A DNA stretch of 64,000 nucleotides, from positions 62,001 to 126,000 of the forward strand of contig NZ_JNWO01000010.1 of the NCBI RefSeq assembly GCF_000716435.1. The letters run 5' to 3'. Both the position numbers and the translations under genes were made by a program. Shown piece after piece: positions 9,129 through 17,621 of this stretch (the stretch's first letter is position 1; the number at the start of each line of letters is the position of its first letter). The notes under the pieces were generated by a model. It made no database searches and was not told the origin of the DNA. It was given only the letters and a program-made list of their open reading frames with translations. The DNA is from Streptomyces xylophagus (lineage in GTDB: Bacteria > Actinomycetota > Actinomycetes > Streptomycetales > Streptomycetaceae).

Positions 9129-9342
9129 GTGGGAAAGGGCTCCGGTACGGACATTGAAGTCGTAGGTACTGCTTACGCCGGGAGCCCGTTTCGCTTCGCT
9201 CTGTAGAAGGCCGGACAGCCAAGGAAGCGCCGATCCGGAACACCGAAGTGTCCAGTGGCGCCTCGAAAACCGAGGGGTCATACATACAGATGCGAGCGCA
9301 ACCTGCTACGTCTGAGGTGCGCAGGCCCGCAGCGCAACTTGT
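9129..9342 (-). other. rpsA 5' leader (about 200 nt), no gene
   Basis: No protein gene is convincing here. If the promoter at 9343-9371 is used, rpsA mRNA has a leader of about 210 nt. A small hairpin with a UUCG tetraloop (GGACAC-UUCG-GUGUUCC on the minus strand) lies at 9237-9253. S1 represses its own mRNA in E. coli, so a structured leader is expected, but autoregulation here is an inference. Confidence 0.5.
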
Positions 9343-9371
9343 AGCATACGGGGGCAGCCAGGCAGGGTCAA
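9343..9371 (-). promoter_or_regulatory. rpsA promoter, sigma-HrdB type
   Basis: On the minus strand TTGACC (positions 9371-9366) and TATGCT (9348-9343) are separated by exactly 17 bp, a near-ideal vegetative Streptomyces promoter. It points towards rpsA with no other gene in between. Confidence 0.75.
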
Positions 9372-9520
9372 TGCGCGAAGGCGCACACCCGGGGCGGATC
9401 GCCGCATACCCGGCACAAAACGTGTCCCGCGAGGCCACGCAGGCCTGACGCACCCCTTCAGTGACGCCGCCGGGGACAGCCGCACCGTAGAGGTGACGGA
9501 AGAGTACGACGAGGGAGCCG

Positions 9521-10345
9521 ATCATCCAAGAGCCCGATACGTTCGAACCGGAAGCCACCCGGCGTGACGCCGACGTCACCGAGAGTTCCCGGGCCAACCG
9601 GGGCTGGTGGGACCGGAACGCGGACGACTACCAGGTCGAACACGGCACGTTCCTCGGCGACGACCGGTTCGTGTGGGGCCCTGAGGGCCTCGACGAGGTG
9701 GAGGCGGAGCTGCTCGGCCCGCCCGAGGAGCTGAAGGGCAAGGACGTCCTGGAGATCGGCGCCGGCGCGGCCCAGTGCTCGCGCTGGCTGCTCGCCCAGG
9801 GCGCCCGTCCGGTGGCCCTGGACCTCTCCCACCGCCAGCTCCAGCACGCGCTGCGGATCGGCGGATCGTTCCCTCTGGTGTGTGCCGACGCGGGCGCGCT
9901 GCCCTTCGCGGACAACTCCTTCGACCTGGCCTGCTCGGCGTACGGGGCGATGCCGTTCGTCGCCGACCCGGTGCAGGTGCTGCGCGAGGTGCGCCGGGTG
10001 CTGCGGCCGGGCGGCCGGTTCGTCTTCTCGACCACGCACCCGATCCGCTGGGCGTTCCCGGACGAGCCGGGCCCCGAGGGACTGACGGTCGCGTCCTCGT
10101 ACTTCGACCGCACTCCGTACGTCGAGCAGGACGACGACGGCCGCGCGGTGTACGTGGAACACCACCGGACGATCGGCGACCGCGTCCGGGACATCGTGGC
10201 GGCGGACCTGCGCCTGGTGGACCTGGTCGAGCCGGAATGGCCCTCCTGGAACACCTCCGAGTGGGGCGGCTGGTCGCCCCTGCGCGGCAACCTGATCCCG
10301 GGCACGACGATCTTCGTGTGCGAACGCGACCGCGAGCGGGACTGA
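9521..10345 (+). CDS. class I SAM-dependent methyltransferase, apparent ATC start
   Basis: A methyltransferase of about 274 residues. Motif I is VLEIGAGAAQCSRWLLAQGA, followed by PVALDLSHRQLQHA, then FDLACSAYGAMPFVADP and VLREVRRVLRPGGRFVFSTTHPIRW. The coding signal extends upstream of the GTG at 9671 through SRANRGWWDRNADDYQVEHG, a block I recognise as conserved in this actinobacterial family. In that frame there is no ATG, GTG, TTG or CTG between 9671 and the in-frame stop at 9494. GAGGGAG at 9511-9517 stands just before ATC ATC at 9521-9526, suggesting initiation at ATC or a mutated start. If 9671 is used, about 50 conserved residues are lost. Confidence 0.75.
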   Translation: MIQEPDTFEPEATRRDADVTESSRANRGWWDRNADDYQVEHGTFLGDDRFVWGPEGLDEVEAELLGPPEELKGKDVLEIGAGAAQCSRWLLAQGARPVALDLSHRQLQHALRIGGSFPLVCADAGALPFADNSFDLACSAYGAMPFVADPVQVLREVRRVLRPGGRFVFSTTHPIRWAFPDEPGPEGLTVASSYFDRTPYVEQDDDGRAVYVEHHRTIGDRVRDIVAADLRLVDLVEPEWPSWNTSEWGGWSPLRGNLIPGTTIFVCERDRERD

Positions 10346-10402
10346 GGGAACGCGGGCACGCGCGCGTAGAGGCCGTTCCGGAAGCCGTACGACACTGGGT
10401 GC

Positions 10403-12913
10403 GTGATCCGCTACGACGCCCTCGACGCGCTGCCCGTCCGCAGTGCCCTGCCCGGTCTTGACGCCGCCCTGGAGGCGGGCGGTGCGGCCGTGCTCGTCGC
10501 GCCGCCCGGCACCGGCAAGACGACGCTGGTGCCGCTCGCGCTGGCCGGGCTGCTCGGCGAGGGACCCGCGCGGCGGGTGGTCGTCGCCGAGCCGCGCCGG
10601 ATCGCGGCGCGGGCGGCGGCCCGGCGCATGGCGTGGCTGCTCGGCGAGAAGGTCGGGGAGAGCATCGGGTACACCGTGCGCGGGGAGCGGGTCGTGGGAC
10701 GGCACGCACGCGTGGAGGTCGTCACGACCGGTGTGCTGCTCCAACGTCTTCAACGGGACCAGGAGTTGACGGGCGTCGACGCCGTGATCCTGGACGAGTG
10801 CCATGAACGGCATCTGGACGCGGACACCGTGGCGGCCTTCCTGGTCGACGTACGGGAGGCGCTGCGGCCCGAGTTGCGGCTGGTCGCGGCGTCGGCGACC
10901 ACCGACGCACAGGGCTGGGCCCGGCTGTTGGGCGGGGCGCCGGTGGTCGAGGCGGAGGGCGTCGCGTACCCGGTGGAGGTCGTGTGGACGCCTCCGGCAC
11001 GTCCGGTCCGGCCGCCGCACGGGATGCGCGTGGACCCGGCGCTGCTCACGCACGTGGCGTCGACGGTACGGCGGGCGCTGGGCGAGCGGGACGGGGACGT
11101 GCTGTGTTTCCTGCCCGGGGTCGGGGAGATCGCGCGCGTCGCCGGGCAGCTGGGCGCCCTGGGTGACATCGACGTGCTCCAGGTACACGGGCGGGCACCG
11201 GCCGCCGTACAGGACGCGGTGCTGTCCCCCGGGGTACGGCGGCGGGTGGTGCTGGCGACGTCCGTGGCGGAGTCGTCGCTGACGGTTCCCGGTGTACAGG
11301 TGGTCGTCGACTCCGGGTTGGCGCGGGAGCCGCGGGTCGATCACGCGCGCGGGCTGAGCGCGTTGGCGACGGTACGGGCCTCGCAGGCGGCCGGGCGGCA
11401 ACGGGCGGGGCGGGCCGGGCGGGAGGCGCCGGGGGCGGTGTACCGGTGCTGGGCGGAGGCCGAGGACGCGCGTCTGCCGCGGTTTCCGTCGCCGGAGATC
11501 AAAGTGGCCGACCTGACGGCGTTCGCCCTTCAGACGGCGTGCTGGGGTGACCCTGAGGCGTCCGGGCTGGCGTTGCTCGATGCGCCGCCCTCCGGGGGTA
11601 TGGCGGCGGCGCGGGGTGTCCTGGCGGCGGTGGGCGCGGTCGGCCCCGACGGGCGGGCCACGTCCCGGGGTGTGCAGTTGGCTCGGCTGGGGTTGCATCC
11701 CCGGCTGGGGCGGGCATTGCTCGACACGGGGGTGGCGGGCGCCGAGGTTGTCGCCCTGCTCAGTGAGGAGGCTCCGCGGGACTACGGCGATGATCTCGCC
11801 GGTGCGTTGCGGCTTGCCCGGCGTGGGGGTGACGCCTATGCCGGGCGGTGGCGTGCGGAGGTTCGGCGGCTGCGGGCCCTGGGAGGGGAGATTTCCCACC
11901 CACCCACCCGTTACAGCCCCCTACAAGTGAACGTCACAAGCGATGACGCCCTCGTCGGACTCGTCGCCGCCCTCGCCTACCCCGAACGTGTCGCCAGAGC
12001 CGACGGCGGTTCCTATCTCCTCGTCTCCGGTACCCGTGCCGAGGTCGGTGAAGGCAGTGCCCTGCGCGGCGCCCCCTGGATCGCTGTCGCCGTGGCCGAC
12101 CGGCCGATCGGCAAAGGGCACGCGCGCGTGCAGCTGGGGGCCGTTGTCGACGAGGATGTCGCCCGGTTCGCGGCCGGAGCGCTGCTCAGTGAGGCGGACG
12201 AGGTCCACTGGGCCGACGGCGACGTGGTGGCCCGGCGCGTCGAGCGCCTCGGGGCGGTCGAGTTGGCGGTGCGGCCGCTCCGTGACGCCGACCGCGTTGC
12301 CGTACGGGATGCGCTTGTTGAAGGGCTGCGGCAGGAAGGGTTCGGGTTGCTGCGGTGGTCCCCCGATGCCCAAGTGCTGCGGCAGCGGCTTGCGTTCCTT
12401 CATCTGCATGTCGGCGAGCCCTGGCCCGATGTGTCCGACGACGCGCTGCACGCGCGTGTGGACGAGTGGTTGGAGCCGGAGTTGGGGCGGGCGCGGCGGC
12501 GGGGTGATCTGGGGCGGATCGAGGCGGGGCAGGGGCTGCGGCGGCTGTTGCCGTGGGCCTCGGGGGATGCGGGGCGGTTGGACGAGTTGGCTCCGGAGCG
12601 GTTCGCCGTGCCGAGCGGGTCCAAGGTTCGGATCGACTACGCCAACCCTGAACAGCCCGTGCTCGCCGTGAAGTTGCAGGAGATGTTCGGACTTCACGAG
12701 TCGCCGACTGTCGCCGGGGTGCCCGTGCTCGTACATCTCCTCTCCCCCGCCGGGCGGCCCGCCGCCGTCACCGCCGATCTCGCTTCCTTCTGGAAGGACG
12801 GTTACAAGGGCGTGCGGGCCGAGTTGCGGGGGCGGTATCCGAAGCATCCGTGGCCCGAGGACCCGGCGACCGCCGAGGCCACGCGGTTCACGAACGCGCG
12901 GCTCAGGCGGTGA
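10403..12913 (+). CDS. hrpB: ATP-dependent RNA helicase HrpB
   Basis: An 836-residue DEAH/DECH-box helicase. Walker A is APPGTGKTT at residues 33-41, motif Ia is VVAEPRRIAARAAARR, DECHERH is at 131-137, SAT is in VAASATTDAQG, and the motif V/VI region runs through VVLATSVAESSLTVPGV to RQRAGRAGREAPGAVYR. A helicase-associated domain and the HrpB C-terminal domain ending KHPWPEDPATAEATRFTNARLRR complete the family architecture. Its RNA substrate and physiological role are uncertain. The GTG at 10403 (VIRYDALDALPVRSALP) is the conserved start. It is convergent with the DUF3068 gene, overlapping by 11 bp. Confidence 0.92.
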   Translation: MIRYDALDALPVRSALPGLDAALEAGGAAVLVAPPGTGKTTLVPLALAGLLGEGPARRVVVAEPRRIAARAAARRMAWLLGEKVGESIGYTVRGERVVGRHARVEVVTTGVLLQRLQRDQELTGVDAVILDECHERHLDADTVAAFLVDVREALRPELRLVAASATTDAQGWARLLGGAPVVEAEGVAYPVEVVWTPPARPVRPPHGMRVDPALLTHVASTVRRALGERDGDVLCFLPGVGEIARVAGQLGALGDIDVLQVHGRAPAAVQDAVLSPGVRRRVVLATSVAESSLTVPGVQVVVDSGLAREPRVDHARGLSALATVRASQAAGRQRAGRAGREAPGAVYRCWAEAEDARLPRFPSPEIKVADLTAFALQTACWGDPEASGLALLDAPPSGGMAAARGVLAAVGAVGPDGRATSRGVQLARLGLHPRLGRALLDTGVAGAEVVALLSEEAPRDYGDDLAGALRLARRGGDAYAGRWRAEVRRLRALGGEISHPPTRYSPLQVNVTSDDALVGLVAALAYPERVARADGGSYLLVSGTRAEVGEGSALRGAPWIAVAVADRPIGKGHARVQLGAVVDEDVARFAAGALLSEADEVHWADGDVVARRVERLGAVELAVRPLRDADRVAVRDALVEGLRQEGFGLLRWSPDAQVLRQRLAFLHLHVGEPWPDVSDDALHARVDEWLEPELGRARRRGDLGRIEAGQGLRRLLPWASGDAGRLDELAPERFAVPSGSKVRIDYANPEQPVLAVKLQEMFGLHESPTVAGVPVLVHLLSPAGRPAAVTADLASFWKDGYKGVRAELRGRYPKHPWPEDPATAEATRFTNARLRR

Positions 12914-13895
12914 CCGGTTCCGGTTCCTGGACCTCGGTGGGGGCGGGGTCTCCGGGGCGCCTGCTGCGGGCCTCCAGGTAGAGGGAGAGCGCCAGCAGGA
13001 GGAGGCCGAGGGTCAGGAAGCCCCAGGGGAGGTAGGAGACCATCAGCAGGACGAGGGTGCGGTTGGACTTCACCAGGGCGACGGTGTGCTTGATGTAGTC
13101 CTCGCGCATCTTCACGTCGCCCGCGAACGCCGTCACTTTGTCCCGGCCGCCCAGGAGGGTGCCGCCGCGCAGCTCCTCCTTGTGGAGCTCCTCGCCGTAG
13201 ACCGGTGCTCCGGTGACGGGTTCCACCCAGAACTTGCGGACCGTGGTGTACCAGCGGGTGGTGCCGGTCTTGGCGACGGACTCCGGGGTGATGCCCTTGA
13301 CGGGCATCGTCTTCGGGAAGGGGACCTTGGTCCAGGGGATGGTCTGCTCGAAGTAGTAGACCTTGACGCCGCGGAAGTTCTGGGTGCCCTTGTAGTGGAT
13401 GGGGTTGGTGGTGCGGGTCTGCGCGTCGAAGTACTCGTAGTCCCGTTTCTGGGTCAGGAACGGCCACTTGAACTCGATGCCGTCCCGTTTCACCGGGTCG
13501 CCGTCGACCATCTCGCCGGTGGCGTGGACGGGGTCCTGGGTGTGCGCGTCGAAGATGTAGCGCTCGGGGATCGAGGAGACCATCTTGCCGTCGGGGCCCT
13601 GGACGTAGGACAGGCCGTCCCAGACGACGACGTCCCGGCCCGCCGTCTTGTCGATCTTCTTCGCGGCCTCCACGTTGCCCTTGAGGGTCTGCACGATGGT
13701 GACCTTGGGGACCGTCTTGGCCTGCATGGTGCCGTAGTCGAGGAGGGTGGCGTTCTTCGCCTCCAGGACCATGTCCTGGTACTGGTTCGCCGGGATCTTG
13801 GCCAGGCGCGGGAAGGCGTACCAGCGCAGCAGCGGGGACAGCGCCGTGAAGAACACGGCGAGGGCGAGCAGGATCAGGCTGGCCCTGCGGCGCAT
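12903..13895 (-). CDS. DUF3068 family membrane-anchored protein
   Basis: A 330-residue actinobacterial DUF3068 protein. It has an N-terminal membrane helix (SLILLALAVFFTALSPLLRWYA), a long extracytoplasmic beta-rich domain over about residues 30-275, and a second helix (LVLLMVSYLPWGFLTLGLLLLALSLYL) with a short cytoplasmic tail. Typical features are KNATLLDYGTMQAKTVP, the tryptophan-rich YYFEQTIPWTKVPFP and ITPESVAKTGTTRWYTTVRKFWVEPVTGAPVY. The function is not established. AAGGAGG precedes the ATG at 13895. The 12-bp repeat array lies just upstream. Confidence 0.9.
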   Translation of the reverse strand: MRRRASLILLALAVFFTALSPLLRWYAFPRLAKIPANQYQDMVLEAKNATLLDYGTMQAKTVPKVTIVQTLKGNVEAAKKIDKTAGRDVVVWDGLSYVQGPDGKMVSSIPERYIFDAHTQDPVHATGEMVDGDPVKRDGIEFKWPFLTQKRDYEYFDAQTRTTNPIHYKGTQNFRGVKVYYFEQTIPWTKVPFPKTMPVKGITPESVAKTGTTRWYTTVRKFWVEPVTGAPVYGEELHKEELRGGTLLGGRDKVTAFAGDVKMREDYIKHTVALVKSNRTLVLLMVSYLPWGFLTLGLLLLALSLYLEARSRRPGDPAPTEVQEPEPVTA

Positions 13896-13922
13896 CTCGG
13901 CCTCCTTCCCTAGCGGTTAAAC

Positions 13923-13958
13923 GCTTGCGTAAAGGCTTGCGTAAAGGCTTGCGCAAAC
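13923..13958. repeat. three 12-bp tandem repeats upstream of the DUF3068 gene
   Basis: Units GCTTGCGTAAAG, GCTTGCGTAAAG and GCTTGCGCAAAC are followed directly by GTTTACGG. They contain small palindromes (TTGCGCAA, AAACGTTT) like those bound by LacI-type or similar dimeric repressors. The array fills the space between the DUF3068 ribosome binding site and the stop of the small gene at 13961, so it is either an operator for the DUF3068 gene or slippage in a 3' region. Confidence 0.7.
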
Positions 13959-13960
13959 GT

Positions 13961-14095
13961 TTACGGGTGCGCGGGTACCGTCGTCAGCAGCGGTTTCGGG
14001 GAGGTCTTCCCCATCGGTGAGCCCATCGCGGTGACGGTCAGGACCAGCGCGAACGCGAGCACGAGACCGGTCGCGGCGGCGATCAGGGCACGCAT
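13961..14095 (-). CDS. SPW_0924 family small membrane protein
   Basis: A 44-residue protein starting MRALIAAATGLVLAF, with a single hydrophobic helix and a C-terminal ETSPKPLL-type segment (GKTSPKPLLTTVPAHP). I recognise this as the Streptomyces SPW_0924 small-protein family, whose function is unknown. The frame is open upstream to 14197 but family members begin at the ATG at 14095. It is co-oriented with the DUF3068 gene 66 bp downstream and may be its operon partner. Confidence 0.75.
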   Translation of the reverse strand: MRALIAAATGLVLAFALVLTVTAMGSPMGKTSPKPLLTTVPAHP

Positions 14096-14223
14096 GCCGG
14101 CCTCCCGACAGACAGAAACCGATGGGTCCAGGAACTGATAGGTCGTCAGGTCCGGCACCGTAGCAACGCACGGGCGAGATGAGAACACGTTGCACACGCA
14201 CGAGGCGTGGAGGGGGTGTGGAC

Positions 14224-14269
14224 ACGACTTGGGCGCCCGCCCGCCGTAGCGGAGGGGCGCCCTTGTCGT
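14224..14269 (-). terminator. terminator after the transglycosylase gene
   Basis: Arms 14224-14238 and 14255-14269 form a stem with a perfect GGGCGCCC core (8 bp), a small TT/TT internal loop, and a 5-bp ACGAC/GTCGT extension, closing a 16-nt loop. It lies 18 bp past the transglycosylase stop codon at 14287. Confidence 0.75.
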
Positions 14270-14286
14270 GCGGTCGTGCTGCCGGA

Positions 14287-15996
14287 CTAAGCGCTCGGCG
14301 AGGGCGACGGGCTCGGGCTGGCCGAGGAGGTGTCGGTCGCCGCGGCCACGGTGAGTTCGACCGTGAGGGTCGCACCGCCCGTGGTGGTGATCTGGAGCAG
14401 GAAGGTGCCGGTGGTGTCGTCGGCGTACAGCTTCGGCAGCTTCAGGAGGCCGTCGGCGTCGGTCGCCAGACCGGTGAGGGTGCGTACGGTCTTGCCGTCC
14501 GCGTCCTTGAAGTAGGGGCCCTTGTCGTTCTCGGTCGTGTCGTCGGCGGCCTTGATGAGGGTCGCGGTGGCGGCGACCTTGTCGGCGACGGCACCGTTCT
14601 CCGTGGCCTTCACCTCGACCTGGTCGGCGAACTCGCCGCCCGGGGTGCAGGTCAGCGCGGTGGTGCTGGTGCGGACGAGGGTGTCGGCGACGCGGGGCGT
14701 CACGCTTGCCGTGTAGTCGAGACCGGCGATCGTACGGCCGACGACGGTGGCGCGAACGGTGAAGTCACCGGTCGTCTCGCCCGCTTGGAGGGCGGGGGCG
14801 ACGGCCACGCCGGAGGCGCTGGTGACGACCGTGGCGACCTTCTCGCCGCCGGTGAACGTGGCGTCCGTGGTCCCGACGATCGTGAACCGGATCCGGACCT
14901 TGGCGACGGCCTTGCCGGCCGAGGTCTGGGCGGTGGTGCTGATCTTCTTGCTGAACTGGGCGCCCGCCGTCGCGGTCAGCTTCGCCGTGCCCGCGTCCGC
15001 CAGCTTGGCCACCGTGTCGGTGGGGGTCGGCGTCGGAGTCGGCGTGGGGGTGGGCGTCGGGGTCGGAGTGGCCGGCGTGGTGGGGGTGGTGCTCGGCGTC
15101 GAGGTGGTCGGAGTCGACGGCGTGGCCGAAGGCGTGTGATTGGCCCCGGAGTTGTCGTCGCTGCGGCCGGAGGGCACAGTGCCCGTGCCGTCCGGGACCG
15201 AGTGGGTGCCCTTGCGGTAGAACTCCAGCCAGGACAGGACCGTGTTCAGGTAGTCCGTCGAGTTGTTGTAGCTGAGGATCGCGCTGCGCAGGCCCGAGTC
15301 GGTCGCCAGGTTCCAGTCGTTGCGGCACAGGTAGTGGCCGGCGGCGAGCGCGGCGTCGTAGACGTTGTTCGGGTCCTTGACTCCGTCGCCGTTGCCGTCA
15401 CGGCCCGCCCAGGCCCAGGTGGACGGGATGAACTGCATGGGTCCGACGGCCTGGTCGTACGCGCTGTTGCCGTCGTACTTGCCGTTGTCGGTGTCCTTGA
15501 TGAGCGCGAAGCCGTTGCCGTCGAGCGTGGGGCCCAGGATCTTCGAGGTCGTGGTGCCGTCGGCGTCGACCTGGCCGCCGCGGGCCTGGCCCGACTCGAC
15601 CTTGCCGATGGCGGCGAGGAGTTGCCAGGGCAGGTTGCAGCCGGGCTTGGAGGTGGCGAGTTCGGCCTCGGCCTTCTTGTAGGCGTCGAGAACGGTCGCG
15701 GGGATGCCGGCCTCGGCCGCGCCCACCGAGACCGGGGTCCCTATGGACGGCGACTGGCTGCCGCTCGGGCTCGGGACGGGGCTGCTCAGGGGCGGGAGGT
15801 CCGTGTAGTACGGCGAGTCTCCGGTGGCGCTGTTGTGGTCGGTGCTCCCGTCGGGCGTCGCCTGGCCGGTGGCGATGGGTCTGTCGCTGCCGGTCACCGC
15901 CGGAGCCTGGGACGCGGACAGTGCCGCGACCGCTGCCGCGGCCACCGCTGTCGTCGCCGCACCCTTGCGCAGCCGCCTGCCGAAATGCGCCGTCAT
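14287..15996 (-). CDS. secreted lytic murein transglycosylase with Ig-like C-terminal domains
   Basis: A 569-residue exported protein. The signal peptide covers about residues 1-32 (RRLRKGAATTAVAAAAVAALSAS), followed by a Pro/Ser linker. The SLT/MltB-type catalytic domain spans about residues 95-270 with the acid residue Glu134 in AIGKVESGQARGG and the GPMQFIPSTWAWAGRDGNGDG signature. The linker at about 290-325 contains PTPTPTPT repeats coded by an imperfect GTCGGN tandem. Two bacterial Ig-like repeats at about 330-550 end in SPSPSPSPSA. It cleaves peptidoglycan outside the membrane. GGGAGGGG precedes the ATG. A 7-bp inverted repeat TGTGACG...CGTCACA lies upstream at 16058-16080. Confidence 0.9.
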   Translation of the reverse strand: MTAHFGRRLRKGAATTAVAAAAVAALSASQAPAVTGSDRPIATGQATPDGSTDHNSATGDSPYYTDLPPLSSPVPSPSGSQSPSIGTPVSVGAAEAGIPATVLDAYKKAEAELATSKPGCNLPWQLLAAIGKVESGQARGGQVDADGTTTSKILGPTLDGNGFALIKDTDNGKYDGNSAYDQAVGPMQFIPSTWAWAGRDGNGDGVKDPNNVYDAALAAGHYLCRNDWNLATDSGLRSAILSYNNSTDYLNTVLSWLEFYRKGTHSVPDGTGTVPSGRSDDNSGANHTPSATPSTPTTSTPSTTPTTPATPTPTPTPTPTPTPTPTDTVAKLADAGTAKLTATAGAQFSKKISTTAQTSAGKAVAKVRIRFTIVGTTDATFTGGEKVATVVTSASGVAVAPALQAGETTGDFTVRATVVGRTIAGLDYTASVTPRVADTLVRTSTTALTCTPGGEFADQVEVKATENGAVADKVAATATLIKAADDTTENDKGPYFKDADGKTVRTLTGLATDADGLLKLPKLYADDTTGTFLLQITTTGGATLTVELTVAAATDTSSASPSPSPSPSA

Positions 15997-16258
15997 GGAG
16001 TGAACCCCTCCCAGGGACGCCCGAGCGCCCGTCCTTGTCTGTTGCCTCTGCGCCTGTTGTGACGATCGACCCGCGTCACAGGTTGCCCTCGTGGTGCTTT
16101 TCGGATGTTCTGTACGCTTGCTCCGTACTCCGTTCCGCCACGCGCTCCCCCGCGCGGCAACCCAGGCGACCCTACGACAACTTGCTTTGCACGGGCACCC
16201 GTTCGCGCCCGTTATTCACCGCTTGGCCATATGCCGATGTCTCCTACGGGGAGCCCTG

Positions 16259-17113
16259 TTGCCGTTCACTTTGAGTCATGCCGCCGCCGTACTGCCCGCC
16301 GTGCGCGGCGACGGAAGGGGGCGCGGCGGGCTGGTGCCGGCGGTGCTGGTGGCGGGTTCCTTCGCGCCCGACATGACGTACTACGCGGCGAGTGCGGTCC
16401 CCGGGGCGATGGAGTTCGGGAACGTCACGCACTCCATCGCGGGCGTCTTCACGGTCGACGTCCCCATCACCTGGACGACGGTCTGCCTGTGGCTGCTGCT
16501 GCGCGAACCCCTGGTGGCCCTGCTCCCGCGCGCCCGACAGCCCCGGACGGCGACCCTCCTGCGCTGCGGCACCCCACGCGCGCGTGCGACCCCGTCACTG
16601 GCCGCCCGCTGGTACGCGTCCGCGGTGCTCGGCGGGCTGACCCACGTGGTGTGGGACGCGTTCACCCACCACGACCGGTGGGGCGTACGCCTGTTCCCCG
16701 TCCTGGACCGCGAAGTGGGCGGCAGGCCGCTGTTCTCGTCCCTGCAGTACGGCAGTTCACTGTTCGGCGCGCTGGTGATCACCGCGTTCGTGATCCGTGC
16801 GCTACGACGGATTCCGGCCTCCGAGCCGGTGGGGGTGCCCGTGCTGTCGGTACGGGACCGGTGGGCGGCCGGGGTCGTCCTGGCCGGCTGTGCGCTGGTG
16901 GCGGCCGTGGAGCGGGCGTCCCACTGGTGGGCGTACTGGGGCTCGACGGCAAGCCTCTGGGACCTGATCCCGACCCTGTGCTTCGGGGCGGGCGCCGGGC
17001 TGGTGCTGGGCGTCCTGCTGTACGCCGTAGGCGTCCGCGTGTGGCGTCCGGCGGGCCCCGGCGCCCCCGGCGAGGTCAGTGCGGAGCGGAGCCGTCCGGC
17101 GGGGTCGCGATGA
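16259..17113 (+). CDS. DUF4184 family membrane protein
   Basis: A 284-residue protein of the DUF4184 family, which begins LPFTLSHAAAVLPAV, followed by GSFAPDMTYYA, HSIAGVFTVDVPITW, SAVLGGLTHVVWDAFTHHDRWGVRLFP and several membrane helices towards the C-terminus. Conserved His/Asp positions (LSHAA, THVVWDAFTHHDRW) resemble a metal site, but no activity is established. The start is TTG at 16259, directly preceded by GGGGAG; the open frame to 16091 lacks family similarity. Its last 38 bp overlap the convergent gene at 17076. Confidence 0.85.
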   Translation: MPFTLSHAAAVLPAVRGDGRGRGGLVPAVLVAGSFAPDMTYYAASAVPGAMEFGNVTHSIAGVFTVDVPITWTTVCLWLLLREPLVALLPRARQPRTATLLRCGTPRARATPSLAARWYASAVLGGLTHVVWDAFTHHDRWGVRLFPVLDREVGGRPLFSSLQYGSSLFGALVITAFVIRALRRIPASEPVGVPVLSVRDRWAAGVVLAGCALVAAVERASHWWAYWGSTASLWDLIPTLCFGAGAGLVLGVLLYAVGVRVWRPAGPGAPGEVSAERSRPAGSR

Positions 17114-17483
17114 ACACCGTCATGGTGTGCGCGGAGCGTGACTTCGGAAGCCGGGTGAGGACCAGGTCGAGGTAGCTGCGGCCCAGGTCCGCCCACAGGC
17201 GCCAGACGGGGGTGCCGCTGGGGGTGATGGCCGGCCCCTGGGGGTGTCTGGCTTGTTCTCGGGGGTCTACGTCCGTGTCGTCCCGGAACGTGAGGCGGCG
17301 CCGGAGGTCCGCGGCCGTGTGATGCAGGGCCATGGCGAGGTCGGCGGGGATGCGGGCGGTGCTTGCGCCGGCCGCGAGGGCCGGGACCGGCGGGCGGGGC
17401 GTGACCTGGGCGGCAGCGGCGTCCGCTACCTGTATCCGTGTCCGCGCCCGGCCCGACCGGCGATGGAGCATGCGTATACCCAT
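17076..17483 (-). CDS. conserved hypothetical protein
   Basis: About 135 residues beginning MGIRMLHRR, a start I associate with a small Streptomyces family. Features are an Ala/Arg-rich N-terminal half, a helix ARIPADLAMALHHTAADLRRRL and a conserved-looking C-terminal block WRLWADLGRSYLDLVLTRLPKSR. No membrane segment, signal or catalytic motif is visible. Its 3' end overlaps the DUF4184 gene by 38 bp in convergent orientation. The function is unknown. Confidence 0.6.
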   Translation of the reverse strand: MGIRMLHRRSGRARTRIQVADAAAAQVTPRPPVPALAAGASTARIPADLAMALHHTAADLRRRLTFRDDTDVDPREQARHPQGPAITPSGTPVWRLWADLGRSYLDLVLTRLPKSRSAHTMTVFIATPPDGSAPH

Positions 17484-17621
17484 GCCCGCATCCTTACGGT
17501 CGCCGGGGGCGGGGGGCGTCTTCGCGGGGGCCACGCGGGTGACGGGCCCTCCGGGGGTTGGCCGGAGGTTGTGCGGGGAGTTTCCGTGGCCGAGGTGTCT
17601 GTGCCGGTCGGCGTGGGAGGC

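Noticed and set aside
9671..10345. GTG 9671 as the true start of the methyltransferase
   Set aside because: It would cut off a conserved 50-residue N-terminal block that remains open in frame and coding-like, and there is no good ribosome binding site before it.
15015..15080. Possible disruption of the transglycosylase gene by a GTCGGN repeat
   Set aside because: The repeat keeps the frame and codes for a Pro-Thr linker typical of secreted actinobacterial enzymes.
15997..16258. ydaO-type (c-di-AMP) riboswitch before the lytic transglycosylase
   Set aside because: Such switches often precede Streptomyces cell-wall hydrolase genes, but I could not find the conserved blocks I remember for that motif, only a 7-bp inverted repeat.
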